Positions 1 to 7,756 are shown, counted from the stretch's first letter. The stretch: 13,373 nucleotides of DNA from Spirochaetales bacterium (GCA_002730475.1 PCAG01000031.1:1-13373); one strand, 5' to 3'. The notes: a model not told the origin generated them from the sequence alone. Program-made: numbers and translations.

Positions 1-1411
1 CTTCATATTCAGTACCGATGTATCCATCGATAGTACCGTCCACTCCGTCAGAAGCACCGGCGTTAGTACCTATACTTTGGTCAGCAGGTTTGTCATTTTC
101 ATTCCAAGCCATAATAACTTGAAGATTTAAATTGTCACCATTTGCTAGACCATAGTCTACAGCACCACGTAGATACTTAGCGTTTATAACACTACCATTC
201 CTTTGATAAAGAGTAGGAATAACGTGTTTAAACAGTAAGTGGTCGATTTCATAGGCACTACTAAATCTTATAATAGAACCTTCATAATCGTTACTACCTT
301 CGATAGCATTGTCACCATCTCCAGGGCTAATACCAGCTTCTAAAAGTATTTTAGAAAATGGAGCCGTTGGATATAGTTCCAATCTCGACATCAAGACATA
401 GTTGTTTCTTGTAACCGTTAATTGGTCACCACTATCAGGGCTTAATTCACCATAAGCACCAGTGTATTCTGTATGCCACATATAGTCAGCGGTTTTCCAC
501 TGCATATAAGCACTATAAAGTGCTAATGACATATCAAGCTCGGATCTGCCACCCCCAATATCCATGTTATTTTGTTCGATATAAGGGAAATAATAGGCAC
601 CATAAGTTAGCGAACCATTATTTACGATTACAGCACCAGCTAGATAATCTACAGTTTGACCGTTACCGTCAAATAGACCAAAAGAGCTATCTGCAGGAAC
701 GCCTCCTGAGCCTGGACTGTCGTGGTCAGAACCACCACCTAGATAGTCAGAAACTAACACTAAAGTTAGACTTCCTAATGGAGTACCAAATCCTTTTAAC
801 CATAGTAAACGATCAGGTTGGAACCCAAAATCACCAGTGGGACTTGATCCACCGTTTGCATAAGTTCCTAGACCCCAGTCAAAAGGTTGTCTACCAATTC
901 TAACAAAACCGTTAGCGCCTAAGTTGATGTCAGCATGTAAATACTTAACTGAAAAAGTACCATAGTCTTCTGATACAGCATCATCACCCCAAAGGAATGC
1001 ACCGTTAAATCGGTCGGTGTATCTTAGGTCATCCATAACGACACCGCCACTTTCTGAAGCATCAGAATCTTCACCAAACAAACCACCAGTAGCACCACCA
1101 GCGACAGCATTACTTAGAACATCTAAAGAAGCTCTAATTGTAACTGCATCACTTAGCACTAACTGAGGTGTTAGACGAAGAGTCATATCAGCAAAATGGA
1201 TATGTTCACCGGTTGTATCGGCATCCAAACCACCACCAAGATCGTCAAGTTCAGCGGGTGTTAGGATGTTATGGTAGGTTCCGTTATGGATTGATCTCCA
1301 ACGGAATCTCATAAAGCTTGGGAATCCACCAAGATTTAGTTCCACAGCAAAAGTTGGGATAGCTAAACCTAAAGAAAAAACCAAAGCCAACACATATTTC
1401 ATAATACGCAT
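1..1411 (-). CDS. outer-membrane beta-barrel (porin-like) protein, C-terminus cut off by window edge
   Basis: An open frame runs from an ATG at 1411 down to the window edge without a stop, giving 470 visible residues. The start follows an AGGAGG ribosome site at 1421-1426 with a 9-nt gap; a second in-frame ATG lies three codons inside. Residues 1-22 form a signal peptide: a basic start (MRIMK), a hydrophobic core and a probable cleavage after PTFA. The mature part looks like a beta-barrel: alternating polar and hydrophobic stretches, many Gly, Asp, Asn, Tyr and Trp residues, no cysteines noticed, and motifs such as GRQPFDWG around the first third. It probably sits in the outer membrane as a channel. 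I do not recognise the family or the substrate. The strong ribosome site and a G+C that looks somewhat higher than in nearby genes suggest high expression. It lies 125 nt downstream of the dehydrogenase gene and has its own candidate promoter. Confidence 0.8.
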   Translation of the reverse strand, partial: MRIMKYVLALVFSLGLAIPTFAVELNLGGFPSFMRFRWRSIHNGTYHNILTPAELDDLGGGLDADTTGEHIHFADMTLRLTPQLVLSDAVTIRASLDVLSNAVAGGATGGLFGEDSDASESGGVVMDDLRYTDRFNGAFLWGDDAVSEDYGTFSVKYLHADINLGANGFVRIGRQPFDWGLGTYANGGSSPTGDFGFQPDRLLWLKGFGTPLGSLTLVLVSDYLGGGSDHDSPGSGGVPADSSFGLFDGNGQTVDYLAGAVIVNNGSLTYGAYYFPYIEQNNMDIGGGRSELDMSLALYSAYMQWKTADYMWHTEYTGAYGELSPDSGDQLTVTRNNYVLMSRLELYPTAPFSKILLEAGISPGDGDNAIEGSNDYEGSIIRFSSAYEIDHLLFKHVIPTLYQRNGSVINAKYLRGAVDYGLANGDNLNLQVIMAWNENDKPADQSIGTNAGASDGVDGTIDGYIGTEYE

Positions 1412-1444
1412 CCGTCCTTACCTCCTATTTGTAAAGATAGTCTA

Positions 1445-1473
1445 ACAGTATTACATTTTTGTACTGAAATCAA
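1445..1473 (-). promoter_or_regulatory. candidate sigma-70-type promoter for the porin-like gene
   Basis: Read on the minus strand, TTGATT (1473-1468) and TACTGT (1450-1445) are separated by 17 nt and lie about 34 nt before the ATG at 1411. The -35 box matches consensus at 4 of 6 bases and the -10 box at only 3 of 6. The spacer edges also form a short inverted repeat (CAGTA ... TACTG). Its position in the gap after the dehydrogenase gene fits, but the match is weak. Confidence 0.3.
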
Positions 1474-1536
1474 GGGATTTGTTAATTGTTCGTTAAGAAA
1501 TCTACCGTTCAAATTAGACGTTTTATAGACCTTTTC

Positions 1537-2907
1537 TCACAAATCAAAGATTTTGCCTGGATTCATTATATTTTTAGGGTCTATAGATGTTTTAAGAAGC
1601 TTCATAAGTGGTACCGAGCTGCCATGTTCCATAGCCAAATACTCCTTTTTGTTGAGCCCGATTCCGTGTTCTCCGGTAATCGTGCCCCCTAATTCAAGAG
1701 ATTTTGTCACTAATTTGTCACTAAATTCTCTAATTATACGAAAATCATCTCTATTTTGAGGATCATAGAGGACCGTAACATGAAAATTTCCATCTCCTAC
1801 ATGACCTATGATTGGTGCTTTTAGATTAAATTTGCCTATCTCTGATTCAGCAAATTTTATACATTCCGCAAGTTTTGTAATAGGAACACATGCATCAGTA
1901 GCATAAACCCTTGCATTTGGCTTAAGCGCTTTTACAGACCAATAAACATCATGTCGTGCTTTCCAGAGCTTATTTCTTTCTTCAAAATTTTTTGACCAAC
2001 TAAATTTAAATCCATTACTAGTTTCACAAATATCTTTTACGTTTTCTATTGATTCAACATTAGCACTCTCGCTACCATGAAATTCAAAAAAAAGTGTTGG
2101 CTTTATTTCTAAACCGCTTAGTTGTGAATAATTAATACTTATCTCCATTTGTTCGGCATTTAATAATTCAATTCTTGCAACAGGGATACCAAACTGAATA
2201 ATCTCTTTTACGGAATTCACTGCTTCTTCAACTTCGTTAAAATGACAAATTCCACTTATAATACTTTCGGGTATAGGGCCAAGTCTTAATTGTATTTCGG
2301 TTATAATCCCAAGCGTACCTTCCGAACCGATAAATAATCCGGTTAGGTTGTATCCAGCTGATGTTTTTTTTGATCTGCCCCCAGTCGTAATTATGTCACC
2401 ATTGGGAAGAACAATTGTAAATCCTAAAACGTTTGTCCGCATAGTCCCATATCTTACTGCCATTGTTCCCGAGGCTGAGGTTGAGCACATGCCACCTATT
2501 GTTGCGTCGGCTCCAGGATCAATCGGAAAAAAAACTCCTTGATCTTTCAGGTATTGATTAAGTTGAATTCTTGTTACAGCGGCTTGTACTCGACAATCGA
2601 AATCGTCTTTATTGACTTCAAGTATATTATTAAAATTTTTCATGCTAATAGATATACCTTTAGTGTTACCAACAACTTGACCTTCCAATGAAGTGCCCGC
2701 ACCGAACGGCACCACAGGTATTTCAAACTGATTGCAGAGTTTTAGTATTTTTGATACTTCTTCCGTACTATTAGGGAAGGCAACACCGAAAGGTAATATC
2801 GGATCGAATATATCCTCGCCTTTCGCATAATTTGATCTAACGCTCTCAGATAAAGAAAATCTGTCGTCAAGAAGAGATGAAAGCTTCTCGATAAATTCTT
2901 TATTCAT
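1537..2907 (-). CDS. FAD-linked 2-hydroxyacid dehydrogenase (D-lactate/glycolate oxidase GlcD type)
   Basis: 456 residues, the usual length for the FAD-binding D-lactate dehydrogenase/GlcD family. These enzymes oxidise D-lactate, glycolate or related 2-hydroxyacids to 2-oxoacids and pass electrons to cytochrome c or quinone. The N-terminal FAD domain (about residues 38-210) shows the diphosphate loop PFGAGTSLEGQ (67-77), PGADATIGG (131-139), RYGTMRTNVLG (152-162) and FIGSEGTLGI (192-201). The C-terminal domain shows GHVGDGNFHV (368-377), carrying the metal/substrate histidines typical of the family, TGEHGIG (411-417) and the usual ending MNPGKIFDL. Exact substrate cannot be read from sequence; no glcE or glcF partner lies beside it, so a single-subunit D-lactate type is more likely. 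The ATG start has only a weak, very close AGG before it. It follows the small lipoprotein gene by 44 nt with no clear terminator between, so the two may share a transcript. Confidence 0.9.
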   Translation of the reverse strand: MNKEFIEKLSSLLDDRFSLSESVRSNYAKGEDIFDPILPFGVAFPNSTEEVSKILKLCNQFEIPVVPFGAGTSLEGQVVGNTKGISISMKNFNNILEVNKDDFDCRVQAAVTRIQLNQYLKDQGVFFPIDPGADATIGGMCSTSASGTMAVRYGTMRTNVLGFTIVLPNGDIITTGGRSKKTSAGYNLTGLFIGSEGTLGIITEIQLRLGPIPESIISGICHFNEVEEAVNSVKEIIQFGIPVARIELLNAEQMEISINYSQLSGLEIKPTLFFEFHGSESANVESIENVKDICETSNGFKFSWSKNFEERNKLWKARHDVYWSVKALKPNARVYATDACVPITKLAECIKFAESEIGKFNLKAPIIGHVGDGNFHVTVLYDPQNRDDFRIIREFSDKLVTKSLELGGTITGEHGIGLNKKEYLAMEHGSSVPLMKLLKTSIDPKNIMNPGKIFDL

Positions 2908-2951
2908 ACCTATTTAGTATAAACAGTTAATAGGGATATGGCTTATTGTGC

Positions 2952-3083
2952 TTACTCTTTGTCTGCTGATTCCCCACCCATCCAAGACGGTCTATCGTCC
3001 CACTTTTGGCTCAACCATGAACATCCTTGAATTGATGAAGCTAAAAAAATTGTAAGAACCAGAACTTTTGCAAATCGTTTCAA
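2952..3083 (-). CDS. 43-residue small lipoprotein, TTG start
   Basis: A short frame starting with TTG at 3083 and ending with TAA at 2952-2954. It begins with a basic stretch (MKRFAK), continues with a hydrophobic core (VLVLTIFLASS) and reaches a lipobox-like IQGC with the cysteine at residue 21. This is a complete bacterial lipoprotein signal for signal peptidase II. The mature peptide would be only 23 residues, polar and rich in tryptophan (positions 23, 28, 34). A strong ribosome site GGAGGA (3094-3089) lies 5 nt upstream, which supports the TTG start. It sits between the O/P-type porin and the dehydrogenase, filling a gap that would otherwise look non-coding. I do not recognise the family; roles seen for such tiny lipoproteins (entericidin-like or subunit anchors) are only possibilities. 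Confidence 0.7.
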   Translation of the reverse strand: MKRFAKVLVLTIFLASSIQGCSWLSQKWDDRPSWMGGESADKE

Positions 3084-3088
3084 ATAAA

Positions 3089-3094
3089 TCCTCC
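3089..3094 (-). promoter_or_regulatory. ribosome binding site that decides the TTG start of the small lipoprotein
   Basis: GGAGGA on the minus strand, 5 nt before the TTG at 3083. No in-frame ATG gives the signal peptide, so this site is the main evidence for translation from TTG. Confidence 0.7.
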
Positions 3095-3108
3095 GAAGCT
3101 TTTTTCAT

Positions 3109-3136
3109 ATACTAATCCATAAAATTAACTTTGCAA
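3109..3136 (-). promoter_or_regulatory. candidate promoter for the small lipoprotein (and possibly the dehydrogenase)
   Basis: On the minus strand TTGCAA (3136-3131) and TAGTAT (3114-3109) are 16 nt apart, each matching consensus at 4 of 6 bases, in the 102-nt AT-rich gap after the porin stop codon. The -35 box lies inside a 10-bp palindrome, CTTTGCAAAG (3129-3138). No convincing terminator for the upstream porin gene is visible here, so read-through is also possible. Confidence 0.3.
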
Positions 3137-3185
3137 AGATTTTATATCTTACTTTAACAGATTAGATAGTAAGTAGTGCCGTCGA

Positions 3186-4538
3186 TTAGAATTTAAGTTG
3201 CGCTTGAATTCTAAAAGTTTTAGTTTGCTTATCGTCTTGTTTTGCTCCAGCAGAGCTTAGTCCTTGCTCCTCGTTTATATAGCCATAATCAGCATTGATT
3301 TTTAAATTATGGCCAACAAAATATTTTGAGACCATATAAGTGTGTTCGGTAATCAAATCATTAGATCTGTCTGATTGATCTTTTTTGCCATATCTATAAC
3401 CAGCCGACCAGCCGTCTATTATATGATAAGAACCCTGTAATCTAAGCCAATTTATCGATTCGTCTCCAATCTTCAAAACATCCTCGGATCCTTTAAGGGT
3501 TGCGTGTTCGCCCTCCAACGAAATTCCTTTATATTTAAGAGCCGCATCATATGTCCAGCCAGTAACATCTAGCTGAGTCAGACCGTAGGAAACTTTCCCA
3601 TTGTAGGTCTTGTACGCTTTCCAAAGATCTTGAAGTCTGTCGTCAAATTTTCCGCCGACTTTCTCTGAAAAAGCCGTTGAACTATAAGTAGTTTCAATCC
3701 CTTTCCATGAAAGATAAGCAGTAGACACCCTCATTTGTAATTTATTAGTTTTTTTGAGATCCCCTTGGCTTTTTTTCATTGCACCAAAAGGATGAATCTC
3801 TAATCTAGTTACATAGACATTGTCATTAACATCTAAATCTGAAGTATCTCGTTTTGTATTACTACCAAGGGCAGTACCAAAATAAAAAGTACCCGTAGCA
3901 AAATTTTTCAAATAGCCATCAAGTCTCAACCCATTGTCTCTTTCAAAAGTAATATGCTTTGAAGATCTATCAACGAATTCTAAGCTACTCGATGAAGTCT
4001 GCTCTTCGAGAGTCCATGGTACCTTCATTTGGCCATATGTCAGTTTGGCTAATGGTTCTTTTGCATCACCAAATTTATATCCAATATAGGCATCTTCAAT
4101 ACCTATCCCGCTACCTGAGCCAGCACAATCAGTAAAATTTTTGTCAGAACACAATACATACTTATAGAATATATTTGGGCTATAAGCATAACCCTTAAGG
4201 TATACATGAAATCGTCTTATTTGAGAATCTGCGCCTTTCCCAGTCGTACCATCGGTTGTAGAACCAGGAGATCCCTGTTTTTCCTGATTCCATTGCGTGT
4301 AGTCAAAGCGAGTTTGAATTCTAGCACCGAGATTCATTTTAAAAGCATCTCCACCTTTAAACTCAAGCCCTTCGCCAGCTTTGTATTTTAATTTGATATC
4401 CTCAGAATCTGTAACTAAGTCGATTTTTGAATTGTTGATGATTACAGATGAAGAATCTTCGGGCAATTCTTTGCTAAATGCTGTTGAGATAAAGATTAAA
4501 GAAAATAACAAGAGAAGGGGTATTGCGAGTTTATTCAT
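3186..4538 (-). CDS. phosphate-selective porin O/P-type outer-membrane channel
   Basis: 450 residues, close to the usual length of the OprO/OprP family. An N-terminal signal peptide (hydrophobic core LLLLFSLIFIS, cleavage near residues 20-22) sends it to the periplasm. The mature chain has the family's layout: a linker, then GEGLEFKGGDAFKMNLGARI (55-74), RRFHVYLKGYAY (108-119), and the conserved stretch GQMKVPWTLEEQ (169-180) followed by SSLEFVDRS. It ends in phenylalanine (AQLKF), the normal last residue of an outer-membrane barrel. Two cysteines (130 and 138) lie in what is probably a loop and could form a disulfide. It starts 15 nt after the PiT-type transporter stop, with an AAAAGG ribosome site, so the two are almost certainly one operon. 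Members of the family pass phosphate, polyphosphate or other anions; the neighbour argues for phosphate. Confidence 0.85.
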   Translation of the reverse strand: MNKLAIPLLLLFSLIFISTAFSKELPEDSSSVIINNSKIDLVTDSEDIKLKYKAGEGLEFKGGDAFKMNLGARIQTRFDYTQWNQEKQGSPGSTTDGTTGKGADSQIRRFHVYLKGYAYSPNIFYKYVLCSDKNFTDCAGSGSGIGIEDAYIGYKFGDAKEPLAKLTYGQMKVPWTLEEQTSSSSLEFVDRSSKHITFERDNGLRLDGYLKNFATGTFYFGTALGSNTKRDTSDLDVNDNVYVTRLEIHPFGAMKKSQGDLKKTNKLQMRVSTAYLSWKGIETTYSSTAFSEKVGGKFDDRLQDLWKAYKTYNGKVSYGLTQLDVTGWTYDAALKYKGISLEGEHATLKGSEDVLKIGDESINWLRLQGSYHIIDGWSAGYRYGKKDQSDRSNDLITEHTYMVSKYFVGHNLKINADYGYINEEQGLSSAGAKQDDKQTKTFRIQAQLKF

Positions 4539-4553
4539 ACATACCTTTTAATC

Positions 4554-5513
4554 TTAATATCCATTTCCATGTAAAAATAGAACTCCGAAGACTGCTAAAA
4601 TTGAAATCCCAAGTCCAAGTAAGAGTTTTCCAAAATCTTTTGCAACAATAGGGAAAATATATTTGAATCTATAATCTTTTCTAGTGGTCGACATTGCCAA
4701 TTCTCTACCGGAAAGAAGTCCTACAAAAACCCACGTAGTTGACATTGGAAGATCGTTCAATTCTTTGAAAGAATATAAAATTAGTCCGTATATGACGTTA
4801 ATTAAACTTGTGGAACGTAAGTATCGAGAGCCAGTCTTGTTTAAGACAATTTTTTGTATTCTTCCACCTCCAATAAAGAAGATAAAAGCCAAAAAAAGAA
4901 TCCCGATGGCTAGTACAGCTAATAAATAATAAATCGACAATTGGCGTGGTAAATAGACCGCAATGTTTGCTACATCATGCTGCAACCATATAACCCATAA
5001 ATAACCACTGGTGAGCCATTGGGCAGCTCTCCAGTATTTTATATTCTGAGCATGGACTTTATTTTCTTTTTCATCAACAAATGAACTTATCAGTAACCAA
5101 ATCAGATAAGCTGACACGGCCGCAACACCATATCCGACTATGGATTTAACAACTATTTTTTCTAACACAACTTGAGAAGCAAATACCGAGAATACCAAAA
5201 AAGTAGTCGAGACTGGTATGCCGTATCTGGTTAAAAAAAGAAGAACTGCAGGAGCCAAGGCATGATACCATTGTGGTTCTATATAAGTTACTCTCGTTAA
5301 TCGACCATAGGCTATATCTCCACCCGTTGTTACCCAGCAATAAACCACAACTAATGTGAAGATAGTCGCACCAAATAACCATAACCATTTCCAGTCTATC
5401 GATTCTTTATTTGAAGCGATGAAAGTTCCAAGAGTTTGAATGCTGTCATTTGCAATGACCGAGTATGAGGCAAGTAGGAATCCAACTATAGCCCAAACAT
5501 TAAATATTTCCAT
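4554..5513 (-). CDS. divergent PiT-family inorganic phosphate transporter
   Basis: 319 residues with about eight to ten hydrophobic segments; an inner-membrane carrier. It shows the inverted-repeat signature of the PiT family (SLC20-like), which imports phosphate with H+ or Na+. Repeat 1 has IANDSIQT (20-27) and GIPVSTTF (98-105); repeat 2 has HDVAN (179-183) and LPMSTTW (255-261). The canonical motifs are GANDVAN and PVSTTH, so the fold is recognisable but the motifs have drifted, and the protein is at the short end for the family. The ATG has an AAGGA ribosome site 7 nt upstream. It is the first gene of a pair with the O/P-type porin. The 158-nt gap upstream (5514-5671) contains no clear Pho-box direct repeats and no strong promoter that I can see. 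A transporter for another oxyanion is the main alternative. Confidence 0.8.
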   Translation of the reverse strand: MEIFNVWAIVGFLLASYSVIANDSIQTLGTFIASNKESIDWKWLWLFGATIFTLVVVYCWVTTGGDIAYGRLTRVTYIEPQWYHALAPAVLLFLTRYGIPVSTTFLVFSVFASQVVLEKIVVKSIVGYGVAAVSAYLIWLLISSFVDEKENKVHAQNIKYWRAAQWLTSGYLWVIWLQHDVANIAVYLPRQLSIYYLLAVLAIGILFLAFIFFIGGGRIQKIVLNKTGSRYLRSTSLINVIYGLILYSFKELNDLPMSTTWVFVGLLSGRELAMSTTRKDYRFKYIFPIVAKDFGKLLLGLGISILAVFGVLFLHGNGY

Positions 5514-5654
5514 GTTGAATCCTTATGGATTTTATAAATAAATTTTGGTGAAGAGCAGTATTTTTTGATATATAAGGAACTAATGAAGAAGTGTAGTTCT
5601 GGAATTTCACGAAACAAAAGATAAACTAAAAAAACGATATTACAATAGTCCTTC

Positions 5655-5676
5655 AAAAAAGATTAGTGCGCCTAAT
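5655..5676 (-). terminator. weak Rho-independent terminator candidate overlapping the M48 protease stop codon
   Basis: On the minus strand, ATTAG (5676-5672) and CTAAT (5666-5662) can pair around a GCGCA loop, followed directly by CTTTTTT (5661-5655). The stem is only 5 bp and AT-rich, and it includes the TAG stop codon. The position between two transcription units is right, but the hairpin is weak. Confidence 0.35.
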
Positions 5677-6475
5677 GAAGTTGTCTAACTGGAATCCTTT
5701 TATCCTCCGAAGCTAGATAAATCTCCATAGCTCCTGGCAGAAACTCTCTCATCGTCTGTATTCTTTTTAGGGTGGGCGGGTGAGTGCTAAGCCATTCAGG
5801 TGGTCTTGGTTTGTCCTTGTTGGTCTCGTACATTATTTCCCAGAACGTGATTGCCTCTTCGGGATTATAACCAGCTGCTGCCATGTATATTAATCCAATT
5901 TGATCAGCTTCACTTTCTTGTGTTCTACTAAAGGGAAGAATGACGCCAATCAATACAGTTGGGGCATATGCTTGGAATACCGCGTACTGAATAGCTGGAT
6001 CCTTTTCTCGCATAGCAACCTGAAGAGCAACAGCGCCTATTTGAGCCAAAATCCCCAAACTTATTCTTTCCCCACCGTGTCTTGCAGTTGCATGTGCAAT
6101 TTCGTGTCCCATAACCGCTGCTATTTGAGCCTCGTTATCCATAATATCAAGAATGCCTTCATAAAATGCAATCTTTCCACCGGGGAGGCACCATGCATTG
6201 ATATCATCTGACTCAATTACATTAAATTCCCAATTGTAATTTTCTCCGGTTATCGGCCCAATTCTGGCACCTACTCGCCTTACGGAATCTATATAGGCTT
6301 TATTGGTAGACAATTTATTTTCTTTTAATGCTTGCTTATATGCAGTAACGCCTAATTGCATCTCTTGATATTCAGATAAAAGAACCAGTTGGCTTCTGCC
6401 GGTTATAGGGGCCGTAGTGCAGGAGATTAGAAAAAGGGAGAGAAAGACAAAAAGTGCGGGTAAGTTTCTTGTCAT
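5672..6475 (-). CDS. M48-family zinc metalloprotease, lipoprotein (LoiP/BepA-like)
   Basis: 267 residues. The N-terminus carries a lipoprotein signal with lipobox LISC, cysteine at residue 19, so the enzyme is lipid-anchored on the periplasmic side. The following TAPITGRSQL motif is typical of LoiP/YggG-like proteases. The catalytic zinc site is complete: HEIAH (124-128) gives two histidine ligands and the general-base glutamate, and E187 in ESEAD, with D191, supplies the third ligand. A further conserved histidine stands in STHPPTLKR (H232). Relatives remove misfolded or stalled outer-membrane proteins. No C-terminal TPR domain is present, so it is closer to the short LoiP type than to BepA. 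Its ATG overlaps the aminotransferase stop in ATGA and has no clear ribosome site, pointing to translational coupling. The functional link to that gene is not obvious. Confidence 0.92.
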   Translation of the reverse strand: MTRNLPALFVFLSLFLISCTTAPITGRSQLVLLSEYQEMQLGVTAYKQALKENKLSTNKAYIDSVRRVGARIGPITGENYNWEFNVIESDDINAWCLPGGKIAFYEGILDIMDNEAQIAAVMGHEIAHATARHGGERISLGILAQIGAVALQVAMREKDPAIQYAVFQAYAPTVLIGVILPFSRTQESEADQIGLIYMAAAGYNPEEAITFWEIMYETNKDKPRPPEWLSTHPPTLKRIQTMREFLPGAMEIYLASEDKRIPVRQLH

Positions 6476-7650
6476 TTGTTCAAGAAGAGTTTTTTCATTC
6501 TTTCTATGCCTTCATGTATGTCATCGTCAGATATAGCAAATGTAATTCTGGCAAACCCTTCTCCTTGAGTACCAAATGCCGTTCCAGCAACAACTGCAAC
6601 ACCCGCTTCAACTACAAGCTTATCGGTAAATTCTTGGGATGTAAGACCAGTGCCAGAAATATCAGGAAAACAATAAAATGAACCAGGGGGTGTGACGCAT
6701 TCTATTCCTGGAACCTCATTTAGACCTTTGACCATGAGGTCTCGCTTGTGTTGTAATAGTTCTCTTTTTGCTATTGTCCAATCTTGTGGACCGCTAACAG
6801 CTTCAAAAGCTGCCCTCTGGATAAATGCCGCGACATTTGTAATCGAATCTTGCAAGAATATTGATAGTTTCGTAATTATTTCTTCGTTTGCAACAGCAAA
6901 ACCTATTCTCCATCCCGTCATTGCATAAGTCTTAGACCACGTGTCAATAACTATACATCTGTCTCTCATTTCTGGTATTGAAGATATCGTATTATGTTTT
7001 TGTCCATCATAAATTACTTGGCTAAAAATCTCATCTGTAATTACCAAAAGATCAGGATGTTTTAATACTATTTCCGCAATCTCTTCCGGGTTTTCAACCA
7101 ATTGACCATTGGGCCTTTGAGGGGTGTTGATAATTAAAAGTTTCGTTTTGTCGGTAACCATCTTGTCAAGCTTCGCAATATCATATTGCCAGTCTCCCTT
7201 ATTTAAAGGAGTATGTTGAATCTTAGCATTTGCATATTTTGCCCACACTTCATCTGGAGGATAGCCAGGATTGGGAAAAACAACCTCGTCGCCATCTTCT
7301 AGTATTGTAAGCAATGACATGGTTAAAGCATTCTTGGCTCCAGCGGTAATTATAACTTCCTCTGGATTAGTTCCAGGTCTTCTATCCTTCATAGTTTCAG
7401 TAGCAATATATTCCCTTAGTTCAGGCAGTCCGGGTCCAGGATCATACCGTACATATCCTGCCTCCAAAGCATCGACCGTAGCATCAAGAATATGTTGTGG
7501 CGTTTCAAAGTCAGGTCCTTGATAGTCACCTTTTTCGCAATGAATTATTTTGTTTCCAGTTTCTTTTTCAAGCTGCTTTGCAACTCGCATACTCGCCCAT
7601 TGCTTGGGCAATGTGAAATGTTTTGTACGTTTGCTGAAATTGTACCCCAT
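6472..7650 (-). CDS. PLP-dependent class I/II aminotransferase (aspartate aminotransferase-like)
   Basis: 392 residues, the standard length for fold-type I class I/II aminotransferases, which move an amino group between amino acids and 2-oxoacids using PLP. Visible landmarks: a Y-x-PGPGLPELRE region (69-80), TAGAKNAL (102-109, PLP phosphate side), PNPGYPP (126-132), D206 in VITDEIF (contacts the pyridine nitrogen), the Schiff-base lysine K240 in WSKTYAMTGWRIGF, and R368 in FARITFA, which binds the substrate carboxylate. The usual NPxNPTG motif reads TPQRPNG (176-182), so the asparagine that normally contacts the cofactor is replaced by arginine. The ATG has a strong GGAGGT site 6 nt upstream and a good promoter candidate. 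It is the first gene of an operon with the M48 protease and is divergent from the deoxyhypusine-synthase-like gene. The true substrate cannot be assigned. Confidence 0.9.
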   Translation of the reverse strand: MGYNFSKRTKHFTLPKQWASMRVAKQLEKETGNKIIHCEKGDYQGPDFETPQHILDATVDALEAGYVRYDPGPGLPELREYIATETMKDRRPGTNPEEVIITAGAKNALTMSLLTILEDGDEVVFPNPGYPPDEVWAKYANAKIQHTPLNKGDWQYDIAKLDKMVTDKTKLLIINTPQRPNGQLVENPEEIAEIVLKHPDLLVITDEIFSQVIYDGQKHNTISSIPEMRDRCIVIDTWSKTYAMTGWRIGFAVANEEIITKLSIFLQDSITNVAAFIQRAAFEAVSGPQDWTIAKRELLQHKRDLMVKGLNEVPGIECVTPPGSFYCFPDISGTGLTSQEFTDKLVVEAGVAVVAGTAFGTQGEGFARITFAISDDDIHEGIERMKKLFLNK

Positions 7651-7683
7651 AATACACCTCCGATTCCCCTCAGAACCTTGAAA

Positions 7684-7711
7684 AGTATGAAATATTTATA
7701 TTTTTTGTCAA
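7684..7711 (-). promoter_or_regulatory. promoter candidate for the aminotransferase-protease operon
   Basis: On the minus strand a perfect TTGACA (7711-7706) is followed after 16 AT-rich nt by CATACT (7689-7684), a 4-of-6 match. Transcription would begin near 7677, leaving a leader of about 27 nt that contains the GGAGGT ribosome site. Confidence 0.5.
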
Positions 7712-7742
7712 ACGAAACAGAACAGATCCCGATAATAACTTC

Positions 7743-7756
7743 ATTATTGCAATAAT
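7743..7756. repeat. perfect 14-bp palindrome in the divergent intergenic region, operator candidate
   Basis: ATTATTGCAATAAT is identical on both strands. It covers the TTGCAA box proposed as the -35 element of the plus-strand promoter and lies about 30 bp beyond the -35 box of the minus-strand promoter. A partial copy of the half-site (ATAAT ... ATTAT) stands just to its left. A repressor or activator site is plausible, but AT-rich palindromes also occur by chance. Confidence 0.45.

Noticed and set aside
520..903. 127-residue plus-strand open frame
   Set aside because: It lies wholly opposite the outer-membrane protein gene, has His/Gln/Tyr-rich composition expected of an antisense shadow, and lacks a ribosome site.
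1486..1759. Two short plus-strand open frames over the 3' end of the dehydrogenase gene
   Set aside because: They are antisense to a well-supported gene and show no recognisable motif or ribosome site.
5146..5388. 80-residue minus-strand open frame
   Set aside because: It is an alternative frame inside the PiT-type transporter gene, with no independent start signal.
5514..5671. Pho box upstream of the PiT-type transporter and porin pair
   Set aside because: I looked for CTGTCAT-like direct repeats spaced by 4 nt and found none that were convincing.
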